Assembly: GCF_965204195.1 (NCBI RefSeq)
Contig: NZ_OZ241975.1
Span: 1,302,001-1,366,000 of the forward strand
DNA: 64,000 nucleotides
Direction of reading: 5' to 3'
DNA from: Poriferisodalis sp965204195
GTDB lineage: Bacteria > Actinomycetota > Acidimicrobiia > Acidimicrobiales > Poriferisodalaceae
Of this stretch, positions 45,666-53,490 are shown one piece after another. The notes beneath the pieces were generated by a model that was not told the origin of the DNA, did no database searches, and was given only the letters and a program-made list of their open reading frames with translations. Numbering within the stretch: position 1 is the stretch's first letter; each line of letters opens with the position of its first letter. A program made the position numbers and the translations under genes.

Positions 45666-45805
45666 GGCTACGAGTAGGAGAAGGCGCGCACTTGGCGGTT
45701 CCGACATGCTGGCGATGCGTCCTGTGAGCGCTCTGCGAACATCCTGATCCAGCGACGGCGAGCGGCGAAATCGATTTTCGGTGGGAGCCGATGGGCAGCG
45801 CCGGG

Positions 45806-45811
45806 TACCGT
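45806..45811 (+). promoter_or_regulatory. -10 element TACCGT of a probable leaderless promoter
   Basis: TACCGT is followed by 7 nt and then GTG 45819, with no Shine-Dalgarno sequence. This is the same hexamer as before 42128. Confidence 0.5.
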
Positions 45812-45818
45812 TGGATTC

Positions 45819-46112
45819 GTGACTGGCTCGGCCCCTCGATCGCTACCCAGCCGGAACACCGCCGAGGACAGCACGCGCGATGTTGTCGAGGCGTGGTTGC
45901 ATGCAGGAGGTTCCGACCCCCTTGCGCTTCAAGCGGACCTGACGGCCGCGTTCATCGCGGGCGACGAAACGGCGTTGGGCTTCGAAGTGTGGCGATTGGT
46001 GTGTGAAGCCAACGAGACCGGTTGGGCGGACGATCGGCTGTGCGAAGCCTTGTCACGTGCACTGGCTGATGACATGCAACAGGCAGCGGCGGGGGCAAGC
46101 CTGAGCGATTGA
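45819..46112 (+). CDS. Small hypothetical protein
   Basis: A protein of 97 aa starting at GTG 45819. It is acidic, Ala-rich and helical (AEDSTRDVVEAWLHAGG, FIAGDETALGFEVWRLVCEANETGW). There is no signal peptide or known motif. A good leaderless promoter and normal host codon use support it. The function is unknown. Confidence 0.55.
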   Translation: MTGSAPRSLPSRNTAEDSTRDVVEAWLHAGGSDPLALQADLTAAFIAGDETALGFEVWRLVCEANETGWADDRLCEALSRALADDMQQAAAGASLSD

Positions 46113-46147
46113 CGCTCGCATGTGCCGATGCGCTATGGCAGCGAGGG

Positions 46148-46621
46148 TCAGCTTGCGAGTTCGCGGTCCTGCTCTATGAAGGACTTGATGGTGTTCTCGG
46201 CGAGGATGCTGTAGTCGGCATCGAGCACCTCGAACATCCGCCCCGTGGGCTCGTGCATCGAGAACAGCACAAGTGAGCCCTCAGGGCCGCCACGCTCCAT
46301 GTGCACGTCACCGCCCGGGCCACTGCAGTACGTGCCGGCGGGCCGGACATCGTGGTGCACCTCATTGCCGTCGACGTCGATGTCGATGACGTGATGCTCA
46401 CCCTCGAGCACCAGCGAGGTGGTTGTCGCCACGTGGCGGTGGAAGTGGCAGTAGGCATCGGGCGCCCAGCGAATAAGCAGGTCGAGCCGCCCGACATCTT
46501 CCTGATGGCCGAGCACGGCGATGTCGTAGTCGATCGGATAGTCGAAGCGCGGTCCACCCTCGTAGTGGATCCACTGGAGTTCGTTGGTGTCGAAGCGGAA
46601 GCCAGGGTTCTTCTCGGTCAC
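46148..46621 (-). CDS. Cupin-domain protein
   Basis: A protein of 157 aa from GTG 46619-46621 behind GGAGGG; the longer in-frame extension to 46843 is a translation of the tRNA-Arg and is rejected. Cupin motifs are AYCHFHRHVATTTSLVLEGEH (metal-binding His) and the later GPGGDVHMERG. It resembles ChrR/dioxygenase-like small cupins. It may bind a metal ion and a small ligand; an enzymatic role is not shown. Confidence 0.8.
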   Translation of the reverse strand: MTEKNPGFRFDTNELQWIHYEGGPRFDYPIDYDIAVLGHQEDVGRLDLLIRWAPDAYCHFHRHVATTTSLVLEGEHHVIDIDVDGNEVHHDVRPAGTYCSGPGGDVHMERGGPEGSLVLFSMHEPTGRMFEVLDADYSILAENTIKSFIEQDRELAS

Positions 46622-46706
46622 GTTCGGTTCCCTCCAAGGGACGGCGCCATGGGTAGGCCGGACTCCCGAATGTACTGATGAGGCCCATTGCTGCGCGGCA
46701 GCACCC

Positions 46707-46735
46707 TTGGACCGGCAACGCTTCGGTGGCAGGAT
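46707..46735 (+). promoter_or_regulatory. Promoter of tRNA-Arg copy 1
   Basis: TTGGAC at 46707-46712, a 17-bp spacer, and CAGGAT at 46730-46735. The -10 ends 23 bp before the tRNA. The same arrangement with identical spacing precedes copy 2. Confidence 0.65.
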
Positions 46736-46758
46736 GGCGCTGGGTCGTCGTGGCCCGA

Positions 46759-46832
46759 GCCCCCGTGGCGCAACTGGACAGCGCAGCGGGCTTCTATCCC
46801 GCCGGTTGCAGGTTCGAGTCCTGCCGGGGGCG
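46759..46832 (+). tRNA. tRNA-Arg (anticodon TCT), copy 1
   Basis: A 74-nt cloverleaf with acceptor GCCCCCG/CGGGGGC, anticodon loop CTTCTAT and discriminator G. CCA is not encoded. It is identical to the copy at 51493, and forms the left border of the 4.7-kb insert. Confidence 0.95.
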
Positions 46833-46849
46833 CATCTGGGCATCGCGCC

Positions 46850-47236
46850 TTAGACCATTTGAACTTTCACCAGCTCGACAGCGCAGTACATGTTGCGCAA
46901 CTCCCCAAGACTCTGCAGAGCTCGGACTTTCGAGAAGAAAAAGAGATCATCCGTGAGCGTTCCGCGCTTGGGCGTTGCAACGGCGTAGACGAGCGTGGTG
47001 TTCGTCAGATCCGGCGGCAGCGTCGGAATCAGTCTGTGAACCTTGTCCCGATAGCTCTGATCGTTCCGATACATCTCGATTGCCACGGTTCCCTGCGCCC
47101 ATAGATGGCTGAGCGTGGCTGAGTCAGACATCCGCTTGACATGGACCAGAGACTTGGAACGGGAATTCCATAGGTCGCCGAACTCGTTCTTCTGGTTCGG
47201 CCCGCCAAAGTGGATCATGTTTCTATCTATAACTTG
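46850..47236 (-). pseudogene. DUF6119/TIGR04141 protein, C-terminal fragment
   Basis: This is the 3' portion of the gene whose 5' part lies at 50110-51302. It reads QVIDRNMIHFGG, then SLVHVKRMSDSATLSHLWAQG, a signature of the C-terminal domain of this sporadically distributed family, and ends at TAA 46850-46852. Removing the transposon and one target duplication joins it in frame with the upstream part. On its own it could only be translated from the internal ATG at 47218 and is presumably inactive. Confidence 0.8.
47229..47236. repeat. 8-bp target-site duplication, left copy (ATAACTTG)
   Basis: ATAACTTG directly precedes the left inverted repeat and recurs at 50110-50117 directly after the right one. 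Eight bp is the duplication size known for the IS1595 family. Confidence 0.85.
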
Positions 47237-47253
47237 GGGGATTACATACGTGA

Positions 47254-48099
47254 CTAAGCACCGGCGCTGAACGGTCGCAGTCGCTCCCGTAGTTGCTGCT
47301 CGAAGTCAGCTCGCGGGATCGGGGTAGCTGCCAGCAGTTTCTCGCATGACGCTTCGAGCGTCAGCACTTCCCAGTGTCGCCGGGCTAGCTGCCCGTCCAC
47401 GACTTCGGGCACCAGCCAGATCACGTCGCCTGCGTCTAGGTCATGCGACGGGGCAGCCGATGGGCCACCTATCGAGTCGAAGAACGGGCGGTCCACGGCT
47501 ACGGCGATCTTCGATCCCCACCTGCGCAGCGTGGGCACCTTGACCTGTAGCTGCGGAGCGAGCCGCTTGGCCGACGATGAGCGCCAGTCGGGGCGGCGCA
47601 CCCCGTTGGGGTACAGCGGCTCGGTGCCTTCGTCTCGCAGGTACCGCACGAACTCATCGTCCATGCCCGGCCCGGAGAAATAGACGGCCTGAATCTCTAG
47701 CCCGAACCAGCGAAGATCGTGCTGCTCGGTGGCTACCACTAGGTCGATCTTGCCGGCCGGCTTGCCGGTGTTGCCGACCATGAACGGCACTTCGCGGGCG
47801 AGCATCGCATCGGCACCGAAGCCGACGATCTCGTTCAGCCATTCGAGCAGCAGGTGGTCTTGCTCGAAGCGGCTGGGGCACATGATGACGGTTCGCCCGG
47901 CTGCGGACGTGATGCGCCCGCGGTGTTCGTCGTACTGCCGCATAGAGCACACCCCGCCCGTCTTGTTGCACGGACCGGGCCGGTAGGGGCATGGCCGCTC
48001 GCGGCGGTTCACAGCGGCGTCAGCGTGGTCTCTGCGCTCTGTGGTGGTCAGGTCGAGCAGGTCGTGGCCGTACCACTCCGCGATCCCGTAGCGGGTCAC
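47254..48099 (-). CDS. NotI-like restriction endonuclease (transposon cargo)
   Basis: A protein of 281 aa from GTG 48097-48099, which overlaps the methyltransferase stop (GTGA). Four Cys (C37, C44, C51, C74) in PCPYRPGPCNKTGGVCSM and VIMCPS match the metal-binding Cys4 site of the NotI family. The nuclease core is GKIDLVV followed by WFGLEIQAVYFSG (Asp, then E-x-Q). NotI itself recognises a GC-only octamer, but this enzyme's target is unknown. Pairing with an adenine methyltransferase implies a site with A. It ends 17 bp inside the left inverted repeat region. Confidence 0.78.
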   Translation of the reverse strand: MTRYGIAEWYGHDLLDLTTTERRDHADAAVNRRERPCPYRPGPCNKTGGVCSMRQYDEHRGRITSAAGRTVIMCPSRFEQDHLLLEWLNEIVGFGADAMLAREVPFMVGNTGKPAGKIDLVVATEQHDLRWFGLEIQAVYFSGPGMDDEFVRYLRDEGTEPLYPNGVRRPDWRSSSAKRLAPQLQVKVPTLRRWGSKIAVAVDRPFFDSIGGPSAAPSHDLDAGDVIWLVPEVVDGQLARRHWEVLTLEASCEKLLAATPIPRADFEQQLRERLRPFSAGA

Positions 48100-49022
48100 G
48101 CGAACAGGCGGTCCCGTGTGATGACCAGCTCAGAAATGCGGGTGTTGTGCCCGTTGCTCATCTCGACAGTGACCGCGTGGAAACGGTGCTCAGCGACAAG
48201 CTCGGTGATCTCGTCGCAGCAGTCGTAGGTCATCAGAAAGTCGGTGCCCGCAGCGGCAAGCGTCTCGAAGATGCGCCGGTGATCCACCGCGTTGTGCGCG
48301 TACAGGCGGCTGCCTGCCCGCTTGCCGCCCGCCGTGTACGGGGCATCCACGAACATTCGCACTCCGTCGATGTCGGCTGTCATCTCCAGCACCGCGGCAC
48401 CGTCGCCTTCGCAGAACGTGAGCCGGTCCGCGTGCTCAGAGATTGCAGCGAGCCGCTTGGCGAGCGTCTCGGGGTACCACCGCGAAGCGATGCCGTTGCC
48501 GTTCTCGCCGGATCGGGTGAGCGACGCGCCCGGTGCGAGCACCCCGCCGCGTCGGGTGCGGTTCAGCACCAGCGTGCGGAACCCGTGAGCCACGACACAC
48601 GCGGGGCACTGCTGCTCTAGCTCGGTGACGCTCTCGCGGGTCACGTCGAAGGTCAGCACCCGCTCGGCCAGTTCGTCGCCGTGCATGAGCGCGGCACGCC
48701 ACAGTGCCGCTACGTCGCGGTCTAGGTCCACCATCAGCGCACGCTCGGCTAGCCCTTCCATCACGGCGGTGAGCGACACGATGCCGCCACCGGCGAATGG
48801 CTCTACGAGCACCCCGCACGGCTCAGCTAGCCAATGCCGAATGTGGGGGATCAGCCACGTCTTGCCGCCGGGGTACCGCAGCGGGCTGCGCTGGGGCACT
48901 GACGCGACGTTGACGGCGGGGATGCTCGACACGGCGATCTCTGCGGGCCGCTGCCGGAACAGCCCTTGCGCTATGCGCTCGGGTGGCGTGTCGATGACGG
49001 GCAGGGTGATCTCTCGCTTCAT
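48096..49022 (-). CDS. D12-class N6-adenine DNA methyltransferase (transposon cargo)
   Basis: A protein of 308 aa. Motif X is PLRYPGGKTWLIP, motif I is VEPFAGGGIVSL, and motif IV is VDAPYTAGGKRAG, where the usual DPPY is DAPY. The Dam/D12 family transfers a methyl group to adenine N6. It sits between the transposase (12 bp upstream) and the NotI-like nuclease (4-bp overlap), forming a complete restriction-modification pair. Activity is likely but the altered motif leaves doubt. Confidence 0.85.
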   Translation of the reverse strand: MKREITLPVIDTPPERIAQGLFRQRPAEIAVSSIPAVNVASVPQRSPLRYPGGKTWLIPHIRHWLAEPCGVLVEPFAGGGIVSLTAVMEGLAERALMVDLDRDVAALWRAALMHGDELAERVLTFDVTRESVTELEQQCPACVVAHGFRTLVLNRTRRGGVLAPGASLTRSGENGNGIASRWYPETLAKRLAAISEHADRLTFCEGDGAAVLEMTADIDGVRMFVDAPYTAGGKRAGSRLYAHNAVDHRRIFETLAAAGTDFLMTYDCCDEITELVAEHRFHAVTVEMSNGHNTRISELVITRDRLFA

Positions 49023-49034
49023 GGGGGGTTCCTC

Positions 49035-50042
49035 CTACCACGGCTCGCCGTAGTCCGGCTCGGCCACGGTGCCGGGCAGCGCGTTCGCTGTCAGGGCTGC
49101 GTAGGTGAGCCGCTTGCCGTTCATGCGGGCGACAGTCTCGCTCATCATCGTCGCCGTGTCTTCGGGACGCAGATTGTGACGGGTGGCGAACTCAGCGACG
49201 TAGCGCTGCAAGTGCTTCGGGCTGATGTGGTGGAACGTGCCGTGGTAGCCGCGCTTCAACAGCGCCCAGAAGCTCTCGATGCCGTTCGTGTGTGCCATGC
49301 CGCTGACGTACTCGCTGACACTGTGCCGCACGGTCTCGTGCGGGTGGGGGATGCCCAGATAGCCCTTGTGGTCATCGGTGTAGACCGTCGCGCCTTGGGC
49401 AGCAGCCGAAGCCACGAAGCTGTGCAGCGTCGCCTTGTCAGTGCCTGAGATCACCCGAGCCGACACGTTGCCCGTGGCCCGGTCCTTCGCTCCCGCTACC
49501 GCGGTCTTGTCGATCCCGCCGCGGCCCGTGATCCTGCGCTCACGGTCCACCGCGTGCATGTTCTTCGCCTTGCCGCCCACGAACGTCTCATCGACTTCGA
49601 CCGGTCCGGCCATGTCGCCGCCCATGTCCGACCACGCTTCGCGCAGCCGCTGAGCGAGGAAGTAGGCCGACTTCTGCGTGATGTCCAGGTCGCGGTGCAG
49701 CTTCATGCTCGACACGCCTTTCAGCGAGGTCGCCCACAGGTAGATCGCTATCGCCCACTTGCGCAGCGGAATCTTCGACCGGTGCATCACCGTGCCCGAC
49801 CTGACGCTGAAATGGCGACGGCATGAGCCGCACCAGTACGGCAGCGGCTTGCCCGACTTCGTGGCGTTCAGCCGATCCTTCGAGCCGCACAGCGGGCAGC
49901 AGTGTGGCTCGCCCGCCTTGCCCCACCGCTGTTCCTCGAACCAACGCTCCGCTGTCTCATCGTCGGGGAACATTTCCACGATCTCGATGAGCGAGATTCC
50001 CTTGCGGAAGCTCTTGCCGGGGGCCTTCGTGTGTTCTGCCAT
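49035..50042 (-). CDS. IS1595-family transposase
   Basis: A protein of 335 aa. The N-terminal zinc ribbon has CCPLCGS and WCGSCRRHFSVRSGT. The catalytic core has D in VEVDETFVGG, D in VYTDDHKGY, and the final motif HTNGIESFWALLKRGYHGTFH. This is the ISXO2-like DDE domain of the IS1595 family. It is complete and starts 44 bp from the right inverted repeat. Confidence 0.95.
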   Translation of the reverse strand: MAEHTKAPGKSFRKGISLIEIVEMFPDDETAERWFEEQRWGKAGEPHCCPLCGSKDRLNATKSGKPLPYWCGSCRRHFSVRSGTVMHRSKIPLRKWAIAIYLWATSLKGVSSMKLHRDLDITQKSAYFLAQRLREAWSDMGGDMAGPVEVDETFVGGKAKNMHAVDRERRITGRGGIDKTAVAGAKDRATGNVSARVISGTDKATLHSFVASAAAQGATVYTDDHKGYLGIPHPHETVRHSVSEYVSGMAHTNGIESFWALLKRGYHGTFHHISPKHLQRYVAEFATRHNLRPEDTATMMSETVARMNGKRLTYAALTANALPGTVAEPDYGEPW

Positions 50043-50109
50043 GTCCCTAGTGTCGCAGGGGGGTGTGACATGAATAAGCGTACTCTGCTTAGTCAGCTAT
50101 ATAATCCCG

Positions 50110-50117
50110 ATAACTTG
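50110..50117. repeat. 8-bp target-site duplication, right copy (ATAACTTG)
   Basis: Identical to 47229-47236 and directly abutting the right inverted repeat end at 50109. Confidence 0.85.
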
Positions 50118-51302
50118 CCATTGACGCAGTTCAGCAGCCGATTGATTGTATTGCGCCTCGGTCATTTTAGGCTGCCAATCCGGCAGTGAGTGACGACGAC
50201 TATTCTTGACGAGGTGCTGTATCTCGCTGTTGACCTTTTGCACATAGCCATCATCAATGGAGAACCACTGGTTTGTGAGCAAGACATAAGTGGAAGCATT
50301 ATGATGTACTTCCGCAGTGATGTATCGACTGAGCGATTCTGCCGGTCGTATGATTTCCCCGTCCTTGTCGACGATACGAATCTTGACTTTAGACAGGATC
50401 TCCGACGACTCCACAGACCACTCATCCAGAATTTGATAAACTTCCGGGAGGTTCAGTTCATCAATTGTCTGAGATTTTCGGACGTGACTGATGACGAAGC
50501 GACCGAAACTCTCTTCGTCCAATACGCCGGGGACAGCGAGCGACACTCGCTGCGAATCGCGATCGGCGATGAGTGTCTCGAGTTCCCTATTGAGGACACT
50601 AATCTGCGCATCTCCAGTCCTGAGCGGTCGGTAGTTGTCAATGAATCCGAACGATTCCTTGTACTCGGTCGCCGTGAACCGCTCGAGGAACTCAGCCGCA
50701 CGCTCGGCGAGATCGTCAATGCCCCAGGTAACGCTGACCTGCAAGGAGTCAGATCCTGCAAGTCGACTGGCCCACGACTCAGCATCATCACCAACCGTTG
50801 GTGCGCCCGCGAGATACTGAATCAGTTCACGATCTACAGTGACGCCCAGGTCGCCTATGGCGCTTCCTCGTGAGATTTGCGCGCGCGTGGTCCTACTGAT
50901 GACATCTGTTGTGCGCGTATCAACGGTCTGGATAGCGAGGGGGTCGATGCAATTGGCGACGACACGAATGCCGAATCTGGGTTCAATGCTATTCGGCGGT
51001 ATGAGGTGGTAACCGTTTCCATGCGAAATGGCCCAGATTCGTTCGCATGCCTCAAACAGAAGTACAAACGAACTTGCTTGGTTCTTGAGGTTTCCGAGCT
51101 TGAAATGGTCACTCAGATGCTGGGCCCAACTCGGAGTATTCGACTTGTTTCGGACGACATAGGCCAAGTGCGGATACTTCAGAGTCGACGCTTGCGGTAG
51201 CTCGATGAGCCTCGTGCCCTTCGGAATGCGGAGAATTGAGCGTTGGAATTGAGTGCCCTCGAGAAACAGATACAGCGAAACATGCCACGTCTTGTTCGCC
51301 AT
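50110..51302 (-). pseudogene. DUF6119/TIGR04141 protein, N-terminal fragment
   Basis: Begins at ATG 51300-51302 (or in-frame ATG 51312-51314): MANKTWHVSLYLFLEGTQF. It matches the TIGR04141 'sporadically distributed' family in GNGYHLIPPNSIEPRFGIRV, VDTRTTDVISRTTRAQISRG and FIDNYRPL. It continues to ELRQWQV, where the transposon enters and adds IGII plus a stop. The rejoined gene (46850-51302 without 2,881 bp) would encode 523 aa, close to the family length. The base composition is more AT-rich than the transposon or host. Function is unknown, and a defence role is inference. Confidence 0.82.
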
Positions 51303-51440
51303 GACCTGGACCATATCGGCCCAAGGCGCTTCATTGAGCGCTCGGACGTAGTCGACGGGTACGGGTCAGTCTCAGGCCTTGTGCCGAAGCGTCAGGACCC
51401 GCGTGCGGCCGACGAGTTCGCGGGCTATCTGCGTGATCCC

Positions 51441-51469
51441 TTGGACCAGCGCCAGTTGGGTGGCAGGAT
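51441..51469 (+). promoter_or_regulatory. Promoter of tRNA-Arg copy 2
   Basis: TTGGAC at 51441-51446, a 17-bp spacer and CAGGAT at 51464-51469, 23 bp before the tRNA. Spacing is identical to copy 1, although the spacer sequence has diverged. Confidence 0.65.
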
Positions 51470-51492
51470 GGCTCGGGGTCCGCGTGGCCCAC

Positions 51493-51566
51493 GCCCCCGT
51501 GGCGCAACTGGACAGCGCAGCGGGCTTCTATCCCGCCGGTTGCAGGTTCGAGTCCTGCCGGGGGCG
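51493..51566 (+). tRNA. tRNA-Arg (anticodon TCT), copy 2
   Basis: The 74-nt sequence is identical to 46759-46832, 4,734 bp away. It is the right border of the insert. Its sequence overlaps, antisense, the 3' end of the membrane-protein gene at 51528. Confidence 0.95.
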
Positions 51567-52556
51567 CATCTGGACCTTCCCTTGAGCCTTGCGGGCCTTT
51601 CGTTCGGCTTTGCGAGCAGCCTTGTTCGTGAACGCGTTCTCGAGGTCACTGCCCTCGAACTCGTCAGGCACCTCGCCAGTCGTCGCGTAGAGGTACAGCG
51701 CCATCTTGAAGATGCCGACGATGGCCGACATGGCCACAATCACCGTCAGCAGCCATGCCACGCCGACAAGGACGCCGAGCACCAGCGCCACCAGGTTTCC
51801 CAACCAGACGCCGACGACCACGGCCGCAAGCATCAGCACCAGACCTGGCAAGAAGAGGAGGAAGCTGATGAGCTCGAATCCCACTTGGGCGATGAGGCTC
51901 TTTCCCCACGTCTTGCGGAACAGGCCGAAGGAGCGCTTGCATGAAGCAGCGGGGCCGGTCTCTTCCACCACCAGTACCGGCACGACGAGGAAGGTGACGA
52001 AGTACCAGATGCGCTCAAGTACCCAGGCCACGATCAATGCCCCGAGGGCGGCGAACTGACCGATCACGGGGATCTGGCGACCGGCCTGTTCCATGTGACG
52101 CAAGAACATGGGCAGCCGGTACAACAATTCGAAGACGAACCCAACCAAGCCGGCGAGGATGGCCCACGGCACGATGACGTGCAGACGGGCTTTGGCGGCC
52201 GCCATGCAGCCGTCGAAGGTCGGCGTTCCGCCTTGGAGACTCTCCCAAGCGCCGTAGGTCAGCGCGGCGGTGAAGAAGACCGACACAAATGTGCTCAGCA
52301 GGACGGACACCAAGAGCCCGATCCACAGCATGGGCTCAGCAGCCCATGTTCCGGGATCGTCGACCGTGGCGGTATTGAGCCCGCCGGTCGCAATCCATAC
52401 CGCTGCCCACGTCACAACGCAGATGACGGCCACGGAAGCCAGCGTCAGGGCCGGGAAGGCCATGAGGAACCTGTCACGCTTCAGAACTCCGTACGACCTT
52501 GAGGCCAGGATCCTCGTCCGGCTCCAAGTGCTCCTCAGCTCGCGGAAAATGGCCAT
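51528..52556 (-). CDS. Polytopic membrane protein (DUF6159-like) with C-terminus read from tRNA-Arg
   Basis: A protein of 342 aa from ATG 52554-52556. About six membrane segments lie between residues 35 and 280 (LIAQVGFELISFLLFLPGLV among them), followed by a basic KAARKAERKARKAQGK tail. The last 12 residues RPRQDSNLQPAG and the stop come from the antisense of tRNA-Arg copy 2. The natural stop may therefore have been displaced by the tRNA duplication. The family assignment is tentative. The protein has no known catalytic motif. Confidence 0.72.
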   Translation of the reverse strand: MAIFRELRSTWSRTRILASRSYGVLKRDRFLMAFPALTLASVAVICVVTWAAVWIATGGLNTATVDDPGTWAAEPMLWIGLLVSVLLSTFVSVFFTAALTYGAWESLQGGTPTFDGCMAAAKARLHVIVPWAILAGLVGFVFELLYRLPMFLRHMEQAGRQIPVIGQFAALGALIVAWVLERIWYFVTFLVVPVLVVEETGPAASCKRSFGLFRKTWGKSLIAQVGFELISFLLFLPGLVLMLAAVVVGVWLGNLVALVLGVLVGVAWLLTVIVAMSAIVGIFKMALYLYATTGEVPDEFEGSDLENAFTNKAARKAERKARKAQGKVQMRPRQDSNLQPAG

Positions 52557-52730
52557 TGTGCTGACCCTAACAGCGGCCCTTGGTGAGGGCCGTGGACAAT
52601 TCGCTGGCCAAGGCCGCGGTCACGTCCCGCCGTGATGCCCGTCGTCGTTCCCGGTCGGCGCCTCGGTATTGGCCGCTCTACAGGACCGGGCGGCGACGCA
52701 AATCGCTATGGCGTCCCCGGCCAACGCGGG

Positions 52731-52736
52731 TAGGTT
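52731..52736 (+). promoter_or_regulatory. -10 element TAGGTT before folE
   Basis: TAGGTT ends 6 nt before ATG 52743 and no Shine-Dalgarno sequence lies between, fitting a leaderless transcript. Confidence 0.5.
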
Positions 52737-52742
52737 CACCGG

Positions 52743-53411
52743 ATGCCGCACGGCTCAGTATCCGACGCTGACGCTGCTTCGAGCACCCCTGCCGGGGCTG
52801 AGGTGCTGTCCATCGCAGCCACCAACGGTGCCGTCACCGACCAGCAGGTGGACACGGACCGCATCGAGAAGGCAGTCCGGGAGATCCTGCTCGCCATCGG
52901 CGAGGACCCCGATCGGGACGGCCTGCAGAAGACGCCCAAGCGCGTCGCCCGCATGTATGCAGAAGTGTTCGCTGGCCTGCAGGAAGACCCCGAGCATCAC
53001 CTGAAGGTGCAGTTCGAGACCGGTCATGACGAGATGGTCATGGTGCGTGACATCCCCTTCTATTCGATGTGCGAGCACCACCTCATGCCGTTCGTGGGCC
53101 GTGCCCATGTCGCCTACATCCCTGGCGAGCGAGGCATGATCACCGGCTTGTCGAAACTTGCCCGGCTGGTGGAGGCCTACGCCCGCCGGCCGCAGGTGCA
53201 AGAACGCCTGACGACCCAAGTTGCCGACAAGTTGATGGAGGTGCTCGAGCCTCGGGGCACGCTCGTGGTTGTCGAGGCCGAGCACCAGTGCATGTCGATG
53301 CGTGGGGTGCAGAAGCCCGGGTCGCTCACCATCACCTCGGCGGTGCGAGGGCAGTTCCGCAACACCGCTACCCGTGCGGAGGCGATGCACCTCATCGGCG
53401 TCGGCCGCTAG
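52743..53411 (+). CDS. folE: GTP cyclohydrolase I
   Basis: A protein of 222 aa with the zinc ligands in FYSMCEHHLMPF and EAEHQCMSMRG and the conserved GLSKLARLVEAYARRPQVQERLT. It makes dihydroneopterin triphosphate from GTP, the first step of folate synthesis. The ~40-residue N-terminal extension is not conserved. No other folate genes are nearby. Confidence 0.95.
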   Translation: MPHGSVSDADAASSTPAGAEVLSIAATNGAVTDQQVDTDRIEKAVREILLAIGEDPDRDGLQKTPKRVARMYAEVFAGLQEDPEHHLKVQFETGHDEMVMVRDIPFYSMCEHHLMPFVGRAHVAYIPGERGMITGLSKLARLVEAYARRPQVQERLTTQVADKLMEVLEPRGTLVVVEAEHQCMSMRGVQKPGSLTITSAVRGQFRNTATRAEAMHLIGVGR

Positions 53412-53490
53412 CAGGCACATGCCGCGCCATCAGCCGGGTCGCGGGCACGGCGCTGGCCCAAGACACGTCCTGCGTGAGCGCAAGCGGTAG

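Larger units (their letters stand above)
47237..50109 (-). mobile_element. IS1595-family transposon with restriction-modification cargo
   Basis: A 2,873-bp element. The ends are 24-bp inverted repeats at 47237-47260 and 50086-50109 that agree at 20 positions (shared GGGATTA outer part and TGACTAAGCA inner part). It is flanked by ATAACTTG duplications. All three genes are on the minus strand: transposase (49035), D12-class adenine methyltransferase (48096) and NotI-like endonuclease (47254). It is inserted in a DUF6119 gene. The intact ends and open transposase suggest a recent event. Confidence 0.92.

Noticed and set aside
46622..46843. N-terminal extension of the cupin through tRNA-Arg copy 1
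   Set aside because: The residues are a translation of the tRNA antisense; GGAGGG before GTG 46621 gives the real start.
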